Below are positions 23,484 through 32,530 of a stretch of DNA of 64,000 nucleotides, one piece after another. Source of the DNA: Linderina pennispora (lineage: Eukaryota; Kickxellomycota; Kickxellomycetes; Kickxellales; Kickxellaceae). A program made the position numbers and the translations under genes. The notes beneath the pieces were generated by a model that had not been told where the DNA came from, made no database searches, and saw only the letters and a list, made by a program, of their open reading frames with translations. Positions within the stretch are counted from its first letter, which is position 1. Each line of letters opens with the position of its first letter. Location: NCBI RefSeq assembly GCF_002104995.1, contig NW_024468249.1, positions 3,038,001 to 3,102,000 on the forward strand, in the 5' to 3' direction.

Positions 23484-24656
23484 ATGCAGGTCATTATTTC
23501 CTTTGTCTTTGCGCTTTTCGTGTTCACTCTGGCCAACATTGGTGTGTCGGCTGCCCCGGTGCCGCAGAACATTGGCGACGCGCTGGACATCCAGTACAAC
23601 GCTGCCACCAACCCCTACGCAAACGTCAACTGGTCGCCGTCGCCTGCTGCCGCCGCAGCTGTTTCGCCTGCTGAGCAGGCGCCCGCTGCCCCCACCACCA
23701 CGGAGGCTGCCGCCACTAGCTCGGCTGCTCCCGCTACCTCTGCTGCCCCAGTGACCACCGAGGCTGCTCCCGCCCCAGCCTCCTACTCCACCTCCGCCGC
23801 CGCCCCTTCGCCGTCGACCAGCACCGACAGCAGCAAGCCCCTGTGGGGCTTGGCGTACTCGCCGTACAACAACGATGGCTCGTGCCCCGATCAGTCGGCC
23901 GTCACCGCCCAGCTGCAGAAGCTGGTCTCTGTCACCGACAACATCCGCCTGTACTCGACCGACTGCTCGCAGCTCGAGTTTGTGCTGAAGGCAATCTCTG
24001 AGAACAACCTGAACCTTGGCGTGTACGCCGGTATCTGGACCACGGACGGTGCCTCGCGTGTGCAGTCGGACCTCGAGAGCTTTGTCTCGGCCGTCCATGC
24101 GCACCCGGGACTCGTCAAGGGTGTGTCGGTCGGTAACGAGGATCTGTTCAAGGGCATGGCTGAGTCCACCCTGATCGGCTACATCAACCAGGTGCGCTCG
24201 CGCCTGCAGTCCGAGGGCCTCGGCAACATCCCCGTGTACACCACCGAGACCGACGCCAAGGTCACCTCGACTCTGATTGACGCCATCGACCTTGTGCAGG
24301 TCAACATCTACGCTGTGTTCGATGCCACCTTCACGTCCATCTCCAACTCGGTGCAGTCTGTGATTGCCCGCGCCAACAACATCCGCGGCATGGCAGGCAG
24401 CAAGCCTGTCCGCCTCGGCGAGACCGGCTGGGCCTCGGCTGGCACCTCAGGCCCCTGCCCTCTGACCCTCGCCAACCAGCAGCAGTACACTCAGGCGTTC
24501 CGCTGCGCCGCCAAGAGCAGCAACCTGGACTACTTCTTCTTCGAGGCAAAGAATGCCGACTGGAAGACGGGCGCGTCCCTGCTTGAGAAGAACTTTGGTG
24601 TCTTTGACTCGTCGTTCAACGCCAAGTTCAACCTCAACTCCCTGGGCTCGTGCTAG
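23484..24656 (+). CDS. secreted GH17 beta-1,3-glucanase-like protein with Ala/Pro/Thr linker
   Basis: Cell-wall beta-glucan hydrolase or transglycosylase family. 390 residues: signal peptide about 1-21 (VIISFVFALFVFTLANIGVSA), a low-complexity Ala/Pro/Thr/Ser linker at about 50-115 likely to be O-mannosylated, and a GH17 barrel from about 118 (PLWGLAYSPYNNDGSCP) to the end. The acid/base Glu is in SVGNEDLF and the nucleophile Glu in LGETGWAS. The barrel ends in a Cys (..LGSC), and paired Cys residues suggest disulfides. No GPI signal is visible at the C-terminus. It is a close paralogue of the gene at 25677, which lacks the linker. Substrate and whether it remodels its own wall or degrades others are inferred only from the family. 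Confidence 0.92.
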   Translation: MQVIISFVFALFVFTLANIGVSAAPVPQNIGDALDIQYNAATNPYANVNWSPSPAAAAAVSPAEQAPAAPTTTEAAATSSAAPATSAAPVTTEAAPAPASYSTSAAAPSPSTSTDSSKPLWGLAYSPYNNDGSCPDQSAVTAQLQKLVSVTDNIRLYSTDCSQLEFVLKAISENNLNLGVYAGIWTTDGASRVQSDLESFVSAVHAHPGLVKGVSVGNEDLFKGMAESTLIGYINQVRSRLQSEGLGNIPVYTTETDAKVTSTLIDAIDLVQVNIYAVFDATFTSISNSVQSVIARANNIRGMAGSKPVRLGETGWASAGTSGPCPLTLANQQQYTQAFRCAAKSSNLDYFFFEAKNADWKTGASLLEKNFGVFDSSFNAKFNLNSLGSC

Positions 24657-25676
24657 GCAACTGCACCCCCTGCCTTCCATCGCGTGTACTTTTAGCACAC
24701 ATTCTTCACCGTCGACGTATATCTCAGCTTTCTCTCCAACCCCCACCTCCCCTACGTCCTTTTGATATGCTCTACGAACCTCAATGTCTCTTTTCTCTCT
24801 CCATTTCTTATGTTTTTTATTATTGGGCTTTTCTTCGTTGACTAGATTTTTCTTTCGTTCGATATGACAATACAATCTGCTTGAATCATCATTCGACTGC
24901 GTTCCACGGATCTGTGGAACATAGGGCCGTATCTAGACGGGTTGGGGTAGTTATGTGTCCAACCGAACGTTTCCAGTATAGAAATCTGCCTCCAGTGGTT
25001 TCACTGTGCTTGACACCAATACATAGCCTGGTAGTCTTGCTGTCAAGCACCGCGGACATGGCATATTTAGCTTTTGGAGGGAAGAGGTCCCTCTCATATG
25101 ACCACGTGTAAAGATGCGCACTTGGAAGCAGCCGCCTGGTTGCTTTGTGGGAATCCACGCAGGATGCATGGTGAGCGGCGTGTTCGCATGAGGCCCTTTG
25201 ACTTAATCCCCTTTCTAGAATGCATGTGGTAGTGGCATCGAGGGCGGGAGGAGCGCGTTGCTATGCACGATGACTCCATTCTTCGTCGCCGCACATATAA
25301 TATGCCAGTGTACGCTTCGGAGGTTTTCCCGTTATTTCTGGCACGCCCTTAACCCTGGAGGTGACGATAATTAAATATTAAGGAGGCAAACCCGGGGGAG
25401 GCTAGAAAGCAAGGGGTGATTTATAAATAGAAAAGCAAGGCTCCGCAGCCCTTACTATTCACCCCCATTTAGCCTGCAAAATGCATATGCACTTTATTAA
25501 TGTAGAGTCGAGTATGAGCACTAAATCTGCTACCATGTCCTTTTGATGTGAGCAACTGTGCCAGACTGTATATAAACCAACTTGTTTTCTGGCAGCAATA
25601 TAATCTACACATCAATTCAAACCTGCATTACCATTCACATTGCATTACACCATCAATACCTCTTCACCCACCTACG
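24657..25676. other. intergenic between the two GH17 paralogues
   Basis: About 1 kb. CT-rich 3' flank of the first gene and a promoter region for the second; no other gene supported. Confidence 0.6.
25569..25576 (+). promoter_or_regulatory. TATA box of the second GH17 gene
   Basis: TATATAAA, 101-108 bp before the ATG at 25677. A second TATAAAT lies further upstream at 25432. Confidence 0.55.
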
Positions 25677-26591
25677 ATGCTGGCCATCTACTCCACCCTC
25701 CTCGCACTTGCACTGACGCTAATCGCAAGCGTTGTCACCGCAAAAACCCCAGTGTCTAACCGACCGCTTTGGGGTCTGTGCTACTCGCCGTACAACAACG
25801 ACGGATCATGCCCTGCTTATGAGTCAGTCGAAAGCGGTCTGAACGCCGTAGCCGATGTTGCCAAAAACATTCGTCTGTTCTCAACCGACTGCAGCCAGCT
25901 CAAGTTTGCACTAAAAGCGATCACAAAGAACGACCTCGACATGGGTGTCTATGCTGGGCTGTGGATCACTGACGGCGACCAACGCAAGAACTCGGATGTG
26001 GCTGCTTTCATTGACGCTGCCAAAGCCTACAATTCATCGGGCCTGATCCGCGGCGTGTCTGTAGGCAACGAGGAAACATTCAAGAACATGGATTCTGCGC
26101 AAGTCGTTGGCCATATCAACGACGTTCGCTCCAGGCTGCGTGGTGCTGGGCTCGGACATATCCCTGTGTACACCACTGATGTCGATAGCCACTTTACGCC
26201 GGAAATGGCCAAGGCCAGCGACGTGGTCAACGTTAACGTGTACTCGATGTTTGATGGGAGCCCGATAACCATGGACCAAGCCGTGCAGCGGGTGATTGCC
26301 CGCGCCAACCATGTCCGCGATTCGGTCGCCCAGGGAAAGAAGGTGCGCATCAGCGAGTCGGGATGGGCAGCGGGGGGCAATCTGAAGGGCATGCCGCTGA
26401 CCTTGGAAAACCAGCAGAGCTACCTGCGCAAGTTCAAGTGTGCTGCCGAGAAGGCAGGCTTCGAGTATTTTTTCTTCGAGGCGAAGAACGCCGACTGGAA
26501 GAAGAGCATGGAGCAGGCAGACTACGAGTACAACTTTGGCGTCTTTGACTCCAACTTTGGCCACAAGCTTGACTTTAGCATCAAGTGCTGA
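25677..26591 (+). CDS. secreted GH17 beta-1,3-glucanase-like protein, linker-less paralogue
   Basis: 304 residues. The start is placed at the ATG at 25677 because a clean signal peptide follows at once (MLAIYSTLLALALTLIASVV, cleavage near VTA/KT). An in-frame upstream codon would only add a polar tail that hides it. The GH17 barrel follows directly (PLWGLCYSPYNNDGSCP) with acid/base Glu in SVGNEETF and nucleophile Glu in ISESGWAAG. It shares about the same block order as the gene at 23484, including NIRLFSTDCSQLKFALKAIT and YFFFEAKNADWK, so the two arose by tandem duplication. The Ala/Pro/Thr linker is absent. A TATA box sits about 100 bp upstream. Confidence 0.92.
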   Translation: MLAIYSTLLALALTLIASVVTAKTPVSNRPLWGLCYSPYNNDGSCPAYESVESGLNAVADVAKNIRLFSTDCSQLKFALKAITKNDLDMGVYAGLWITDGDQRKNSDVAAFIDAAKAYNSSGLIRGVSVGNEETFKNMDSAQVVGHINDVRSRLRGAGLGHIPVYTTDVDSHFTPEMAKASDVVNVNVYSMFDGSPITMDQAVQRVIARANHVRDSVAQGKKVRISESGWAAGGNLKGMPLTLENQQSYLRKFKCAAEKAGFEYFFFEAKNADWKKSMEQADYEYNFGVFDSNFGHKLDFSIKC

Positions 26592-27212
26592 AAGCACTGC
26601 ATAGTCACATTCTTCACATGTAAAACATTTCATCACAACTGCGTATACCCTTCAACATGGCATCACATTCTGCATTATGAAAGGGCTATTATATTGGTAG
26701 CTGCGTAGGAGCAAAATGTCCAAGCTGCACTCATTGCGGAAAAATGTAAAAATAACTGCGCGATGAGGTGAGGTATCGCACGTATGATCCCAAATGCCCC
26801 TGCAAAACTTCCAGAAGGCACTGCGCAACAGCTATTTTTTCCTCTGCCTCAAGGGCTCATGGCCGCCGTATATCTGCAATAGGCGTATTCTACACCTGGG
26901 CATGGCAAGCGGATTTTCCGACGCCGTGACATCTAAGCAAGGGCGATTTGCCCCTTGCGCCCCTCAGCCGACTCGCGGGGCAGCAGCGCTGACACTGGGT
27001 GAAGTCTAAAAATACTGGCACACTAGCCGCATGCCGCAGAATGTTCGGATGCATCGCTGCACGCCATTCGTTTCCGCACCCACAGCCGGGGGTGGCTGGC
27101 TGAGCCTAGTGAAAGACACCTATATAAGCCGGTGCATGCCCAGGGCCAGCTGTGGAGAGGAAAGCAAGGACTTCCTCTTCTTTTTTCTTTTCGGCCACTC
27201 TTTTTCTTCACC
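26592..27212. other. intergenic
   Basis: About 620 bp. It ends in the promoter of the I78 inhibitor gene; no other feature supported. Confidence 0.6.
27121..27127 (+). promoter_or_regulatory. TATA box of the I78 inhibitor gene
   Basis: TATATAA, 86-92 bp before the ATG at 27213, the spacing seen for other genes here. Confidence 0.55.
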
Positions 27213-27530
27213 ATGAAGCTGTTTGCGACTCTTGCTCTCCTCCTCGTCTCTGCTGCTGCTGCTGCAGTCCCAGCCAAGCGCCAGGCGCCCGGCATTGGAC
27301 AGGACGGCTGCAACGCTGCCAAGTGGGGTCCTCTGCTTGTTGGCAAGAAGATCATCCTCCCTAACAAGTGTGTCCACGGCACCCACAACAACGTCTTCTA
27401 TGCCAAGGGGCTCCCTGAGGGGACCCGCATCATCCCCCCTGGCACTCCTGTTACCGCAGACTACCGCTTCAACCGCCTCAATCTAGAGGTCACCAGCGAC
27501 TATATTGGTACCAAGGTGTGGTGCGGCTAA
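27213..27530 (+). CDS. secreted peptidase inhibitor of the I78 family
   Basis: 105 residues. The start at 27213 opens a signal peptide (MKLFATLALLLVSAAAAAV), followed by a possible dibasic processing site (AKR). The mature part carries the I78 pattern: an N-terminal Cys-x-Ala-Ala, then LPEGTRIIPPGTPVTADYR, RLNLEV and a terminal VWCG, where the first and last Cys would bridge. I78 members are small inhibitors of serine peptidases such as subtilisins and trypsin. An insert of about 15 residues in the middle, with an extra Cys, distinguishes it from bacterial members. It sits beside two secreted GH17 proteins, but there is no sign of co-transcription. Confidence 0.8.
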   Translation: MKLFATLALLLVSAAAAAVPAKRQAPGIGQDGCNAAKWGPLLVGKKIILPNKCVHGTHNNVFYAKGLPEGTRIIPPGTPVTADYRFNRLNLEVTSDYIGTKVWCG

Positions 27531-27822
27531 ACATCTTTGCGGCGCCTACATAGCTTCCCAAGTCGAGGTTTTGATAGCTTGCCCCCATGGCGCTTGTACA
27601 CCTTGACAATATAATTGACAGTATTGCGAACAATTCGTGGTTACAAAGCGTGGCGTGCAGTATTGGCAGAGAAAGCAACATGTTAAAAAAACATATGGTC
27701 TGCCCAAAACCACGTGCAATCGGATATATGGTATATACATGGCCACAACGGAGTGGGGGGTTTAGCGACTGCCCCTTGATACTGTCTTCCACTGTTTACC
27801 TTATACCCACACAACCACAGCC

Positions 27823-28704
27823 ATGGACACAAAAGGAAAGTGCATTCTGTTTGTCAGTGGACTCGACCAGGAAGTCACAGAGCAGACACTGCAGGCAGCA
27901 TTCATCCCGTTTGGCGAGATCGTCGAGATCAGTCTGCCGCCCGACACGGGGTCCAAGAACCGGCACCGCGGATTCGGATTCATCGAGTTCGAGGAGTCTG
28001 GCGATGCAGCAGCAGCAATCGACAACATGGAGGGGTCCGAGCTGCAGGGCCGCACAATCACGGTCCGGTACGCGCGCGGCAACGCCAGCTCCCTAGGCGA
28101 GATGCTGACAAAGGGCACGCGTGCGATCTTCAACGAGTCGGCGTGGATCGACAAGAACATGCCGGGGATGCAGCCCGCTGGCGCCATGGACACAGCGACG
28201 CCGGTGGACAACCCGCATGTGTTTCTGGAGTTTGCTGTGGATGGGAAGCCAAGCGGGCGGGTGGAGATTGAGCTGCGGCGCGATGTGGTTCCTCGCACGG
28301 CACAGAACTTTCTGGCGCTGTGCACACGCGAGCGGTCGATCGGGTACCAGGGATCGAAGGTACATCGGATCATTCCAGGGTTCATGATCCAGGGCGGCGA
28401 TTTCACCAATGGCGACGGGACTGGCGGCAAGTCCATCTACGGCAGCAAGTTTGACGACGAGAACTTTGCACTGAAGCATGACGGTGCTGGAGTCCTGTCG
28501 ATGGCGAATGCCGGACCCAACACCAACGGCTCGCAGTTCTTCATCACACTGGACAAGACGCCGTGGCTGGATGGCAAGCATGTCGTCTTTGGACGGGTCA
28601 CCAAAGGCATGGATATTGTGCGGACAGTCGAGGCTCTGGGCGACAAGAACGCGCCCACGCAGCCAAAGAAGCCCATCACCATCTGCAACTGCGGCACTGT
28701 ATGA
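27823..28704 (+). CDS. cyclophilin E-like spliceosomal peptidyl-prolyl isomerase (RRM plus cyclophilin)
   Basis: 293 residues with two domains. An RRM covers about 6-84 (RNP2 ILFVSGL, RNP1 RGFGFIEF). A cyclophilin fold covers about 128-292 ([37 protein letters not shown], the catalytic Arg in [17 protein letters not shown], and the drug-loop Trp in [14 protein letters not shown]). This is the architecture of PPIE/Cyp33, associated with the activated spliceosome, and in animals also with chromatin. The final CGTV replaces the usual CGQL-type end. It is convergent with ZPR1, whose repaired stop lies only 35 bp away. Confidence 0.95.
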   Translation: MDTKGKCILFVSGLDQEVTEQTLQAAFIPFGEIVEISLPPDTGSKNRHRGFGFIEFEESGDAAAAIDNMEGSELQGRTITVRYARGNASSLGEMLTKGTRAIFNESAWIDKNMPGMQPAGAMDTATPVDNPHVFLEFAVDGKPSGRVEIELRRDVVPRTAQNFLALCTRERSIGYQGSKVHRIIPGFMIQGGDFTNGDGTGGKSIYGSKFDDENFALKHDGAGVLSMANAGPNTNGSQFFITLDKTPWLDGKHVVFGRVTKGMDIVRTVEALGDKNAPTQPKKPITICNCGTV

Positions 28705-28739
28705 CGCTTTTCATTTTGTGTGTACCGAAGAATGCTATT

Positions 28740-30186
28740 TTACTCCTGCGCAGGCTGCTGGTCGTCGCCGACGTCAATGTCGTTGAGGCCCAGATCCTCG
28801 TTTTGTTCAAAGGGTGCGCTCAAACTCCTCCTCCTTCATGTTGGGGTCGGGATCGGGGGCGTAGATGTTCTGGATGTACGAGTTGGCGACGGGGTCCTCG
28901 AGAACCAGCGTCAGCGGGAAGGTCTTGCCATCAGCGGCATCCTGCAGCTTCTGCAGGAAGGCGACAAACTTTTGGCGGCGTTCGGCAGCCACCGAGTCGC
29001 CCTCCAGGAACGGCACCCGACGGTCCAGCTCATCGTGCACCTGGCGCAGCAGGCCCTCGACGGTGGTGAAGCGGCCGCCCAGGGTTCCGGGGATCAGGTC
29101 CAGATCGATCTCGGGGATAGACAGACCGCTGGTCTCGGACTTGAGGATGTCGCGCGACAGGTCCTCGCGGTCCTCGAGTGTCAGCGTGATGCGCTTGCCC
29201 TTGGCGCTGATGGCGCCGCCGCACTTGACCTCGTTGGACTTGTATCCGCAGATGTCGCAGGTGGTCGACATGATGATGACATCCTTGAAGTGCGGGATGT
29301 CGATCATCTGCATGCGCGTGTCGCACGGGGCATTGCACGACGAGCAGTTTGCAGGGAACGACAGGACCTCGTTGCTCTCGGAGGCCTCCTTGACAGCACG
29401 GATCACGCCCTTGGACGCCTCGGCCTCCTCGCGCATGTTGATGCGGGGGCCACGCGGCTGCTCCTGCTGCTCATCGTCGGCATCGGGGTTGACCATGCCG
29501 AGCTCGATCTCCTGCTCACGGGTGCGCTTGTACGTGTGCATGGTAAGCTTGGGGTCGACGTTGGGCACGCACAGGTTCTCGACGTACGAGTTGCCGGTAG
29601 GGTCGTCGAGCACCAGGGTGAACGCATGCTCGTGGTCCTCCCCATCCTCGGGCAGGGTCAGGGCGCCACGGAACTTGTCCAGAAGCTTCTCGATCGCCAC
29701 ATAGACCTCGGGCTGCTGCTCCTTGCGCTGCTCCAGACCGATGCTGAGGTCCTCGATGAACCGGTTGATAATGCCCTCGATTGTGGTCAGCGACGAGTGC
29801 TGGGCAGGCGGCGCAGCAAAGTCCATCTCGGGGATCGACACCGACGCGGTGCTGTTGCGCACAATCTGGCGGTTGAGGTCACTCTTTGTGGTGCACTTGC
29901 ACTCGTACCGGTGACCCTTCTCCTGCACGGCCTCGCCGCTCTGCACCTCGTTGTTCTTGAACCCGCAGTGAGCGCACTCGAAAGCCATCACAATGATCGA
30001 CTTGAAGTGCGGGATGCGCGTCAGCAGCAGCCGTGTCACGCCGTTTTCGTGACACCGCATGCACATGCTCTCGATTTCTGTCGCCGACACATTGGCGTCG
30101 AGGTCGGTGAACAGCTGCGTGCCAGCGTTGATCGTGGGCAGAGGCTGCTCGGGCTCTGTTGTCTTGCTCTGGTCCTGTGCGCTCAT
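28740..30186 (-). CDS. ZPR1: ZPR1 zinc-finger protein; one frame break near the C-terminus
   Basis: Conserved eukaryotic chaperone and adaptor (eEF1A folding, nuclear transport) with duplicated ZPR1 modules. Finger 1 is CMRCHENG..CAHCG at about residue 42, finger 2 is CSSCNAPCDT..CDICG near 285, and each is followed by a double-psi-type domain. The open frame stops at 28807 right after EEEFERTL. Ignoring one C of the CCC run at 28812-28814 restores the expected family ending (FERTFEQNEDLGLND) and runs to a TAA at 28740, giving 481 residues. The uncorrected frame gives 459. The zero-frame stop context is CTT TGA. Confidence 0.93.
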
Positions 30187-30333
30187 TTGGGCTGCTGGCT
30201 GCTGAAAAAATAAAAGTAAAAGTGAATTTGGACAGCAAAGTGAGAAACGGGAGAAAATTTTTTTGCTGGCTTTCCAGAAGATCAGAATCCCTGCGCCGTG
30301 AATAGCTGGTGGAAATCCATAGAACGGCCCACT

Positions 30334-30942
30334 CTACCCGGCCTTCTCGCTGCCGCCAGCACCGTCGTCGCTGGGCTTGCGCCTGGGCATCCACGCGCCC
30401 TCAGGCACAATCTTGGCCCACTCGGGGATGCCATGATTACTAATGTGGATTCCGGCCATGATACTCTTGATCTGGTCAATGTGGTCTGCCGCCATGCGTG
30501 TGCTGCGTGCGACATCCACCTCCAGCGGCCGGATCTGCCGGGCCATCTGCGGCAGCTGCTGGCCTGCTGCAGACGCCGGGCCCGCCCGCTCGTCTACTGC
30601 ACCGCTGGTGTCGAGGTCAGAAAACAGCTCCTGGTGCATCCGCGCATCGATCTCGCGCTCAATGCTGATGTCCAAGCCTGCCGAGTCTGCCGAGTCTGGC
30701 TCATCAGCATCGTCGCATTCGTCATCAAGAGGCACGTAGCTGTCCTCGTCAACAAAGACCAGCTCATCAAAGTCCGAGTCCGAGTCCGAGTCCGAGTCTG
30801 AATCGCCGGTGCACTCGTCTTCCGAGCCACTACTATCTCGTGTTTCGGGCTTTGCTGTAGATTCAGCCTCTGTGCCGCTGTGGAGATCCTCTGGTGCTGG
30901 TGCTGCTGGCTCTTTTGTGCTCTGCTCGGCCTGCGGTGACAT
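30334..30942 (-). CDS. MEA1-like acidic protein
   Basis: 202 residues from the ATG at 30942 (chosen because the frame upstream codes for an aromatic, unconserved stretch). It has an acidic Ser/Asp/Glu head with a run of Ser-Asp dipeptides at about residue 45 and a helical C-terminal part. That part, DHIDQIKSIMAGIHI.. IPEWAKIVPEGAW, resembles the conserved end of male-enhanced antigen 1 family proteins (VK..M....P.WA). The role of that family in fungi is unknown. The identification rests on one short block and could be wrong. It stands head-to-head with pantothenate synthetase, with 214 bp between the starts. Confidence 0.5.
   Translation of the reverse strand: MSPQAEQSTKEPAAPAPEDLHSGTEAESTAKPETRDSSGSEDECTGDSDSDSDSDSDFDELVFVDEDSYVPLDDECDDADEPDSADSAGLDISIEREIDARMHQELFSDLDTSGAVDERAGPASAAGQQLPQMARQIRPLEVDVARSTRMAADHIDQIKSIMAGIHISNHGIPEWAKIVPEGAWMPRRKPSDDGAGGSEKAG
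30771..30801. repeat. GAGTCC hexanucleotide repeat in coding sequence
   Basis: Four to five near-perfect copies of GAGTCC, read on the minus strand as alternating Asp and Ser in the acidic head of the MEA1-like protein. Such arrays vary in length between strains. Confidence 0.85.
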
Positions 30943-31156
30943 TGGAACCAGTGAATGAAAAATTAAAAAAGATAATCGGAACCCCAGTTCTGGACCGGGC
31001 CAAAAAGGCATTGGCTCCATAGGCTTGCACCAACCCCGCTGCCGGTTTGTGGGAAGCCGGGTCCCTATCTCGCCACCCTTGCTTCTCTTCTCTGCTCCCA
31101 GCTCCTCCCGGCTTTATCACCGAGCTTTTGTTATCTACCCCCTGTCCTTCTCCAAC

Positions 31157-32065
31157 ATGGCCAACATCGTCCAGGTCCTGCATACCGTCAAGGAAGTCCG
31201 CGAATGGCATGCGGCTCAGCGCCAGGCCAACAAGACGATCGGCTTTGTGGCCACCATGGGCGCCCTGCACAGCGGGCACCTGAACCTGGTCCAGCAAGCA
31301 TCGTGCGAATCCGGCTCGGTAATCGTCAGCATCTTTGTGAACCCCGCACAATTCGCGCCGCACGAGGACCTGGATCAGTACCCGCGCACGCTCGACGCTG
31401 ACGTGGCAAAGTTGACAGAGTTTGCCCAGACCGCCGCAGGCCAGGCGTTTGCTGTGTTTGCTCCATCCGTCAGCGAGATGTACCCGCGCGGAATCACCAC
31501 CCACCGTGACCAGCAAAAGGGCACGTTCGTCGAGGTGCTTGGACTCAGCGAGATGCTGGAGGGCGGCACGCGCCCGCATTTCTTCCGCGGCGTAGCCACG
31601 GTTGTCAGCAGGCTGTTCCATATCACCATGCCCGATAAGGCGTTCTTTGGCCAGAAGGACGTGCAGCAGTGCTGTGTGCTGCGCGCTATGGTGCGCGATC
31701 TGCATTTCCCTGTCGAGCTGCGTATCGGCGCGACTGTGCGTGACCCCACTGATGGCCTGGCATTGAGCAGCCGCAATGTCTATCTGACGGAGGACCAGCG
31801 CAAGAGAGCCCCGGCTTTTTATCGCGGACTGTGCAAAGCCAAGGCACTGTTCGAGTCTGGCGTGTTGGATCGCGATGAGCTTGTTGGTGCTGTCATCAAG
31901 GAGGCTGCCACGCAGGATCTTGAGATTGAGTACATCAGCCTCAGCGACCCAGATACCCTGGAGGAGGTCGACAGTGTCACTAGCTCAGGTGCTATCCTTT
32001 CGGGCGCCTGGAGAATGGGCACCACCCGCCTCATTGACAACATGCTCATCGGCTTCGAATTCTAG
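31157..32065 (+). CDS. PAN6: pantothenate synthetase (pantoate-beta-alanine ligase)
   Basis: Joins pantoate and beta-alanine with ATP, the last step to vitamin B5 on the way to coenzyme A. 302 residues from the ATG at 31157 (MANIVQVLHTVKEV). The frame is open upstream to 31025 but that part does not resemble the family. Signature blocks: ATP-binding VATMGALHSGHLNLV, SIFVNPAQFAPHEDL, YPRTLDAD, FFRGVATVVSRLF, KAFFGQKDVQQ, and the late DGLALSSRNVYL. The protein is full length for PanC/Pan6. The upstream extension could code a mitochondrial leader, but no presequence-like stretch is convincing. Confidence 0.95.
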   Translation: MANIVQVLHTVKEVREWHAAQRQANKTIGFVATMGALHSGHLNLVQQASCESGSVIVSIFVNPAQFAPHEDLDQYPRTLDADVAKLTEFAQTAAGQAFAVFAPSVSEMYPRGITTHRDQQKGTFVEVLGLSEMLEGGTRPHFFRGVATVVSRLFHITMPDKAFFGQKDVQQCCVLRAMVRDLHFPVELRIGATVRDPTDGLALSSRNVYLTEDQRKRAPAFYRGLCKAKALFESGVLDRDELVGAVIKEAATQDLEIEYISLSDPDTLEEVDSVTSSGAILSGAWRMGTTRLIDNMLIGFEF

Positions 32066-32530
32066 ACGCAATAAATGCCATTCTGCATGTGACTACTGTC
32101 CCCAGTACATTGCATGCTTGAGTCGGTAGACACTGGCATAAGGCTTTGTGCCAAGCACTAAACCCCGAGCCAGGTGTGCGATGATGGACGATCTGGCGCT
32201 GATTCGCATTACGATACTCAGCCTTGGGTCTTTGAGGCGCACAATGGCCACTTGCCCCCTGGCGCATCGCTTTCATCATACTGTTGTGGTATGGTGCTGG
32301 AGATGATAAAAGGCTGGCACTTGGCATCCGTCATCTTCTCTCTCTCTGTTCTCGCTGAATAAAAACTTTCAAACCACCTTTTCACAACTTTACTACGCAC
32401 ACCAAACAACATCTGGGATTGCTAATCATAAGCACTCGGCCATAACGCATGCAGGTGTCGTAAAACACAAATCTGCTCTCTTTGCGCTGGATACATCAAA
32501 ATACCGCATTTGCATTACTCGTAGCCAGAC
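32066..32530. other. intergenic
   Basis: 465 bp between pantothenate synthetase and the first LRR-like gene; a promoter region is presumed and nothing else was seen. Confidence 0.55.

Noticed and set aside
28720-30213. A 497-codon plus-strand frame over ZPR1
   Set aside because: Antisense to the clear ZPR1 zinc-finger protein; no signature of its own.
31025-31156. N-terminal extension of pantothenate synthetase as a mitochondrial leader
   Set aside because: The extension is Pro/Ser/Arg mixed with hydrophobic residues, not clearly a presequence; the ATG at 31157 matches the family start.
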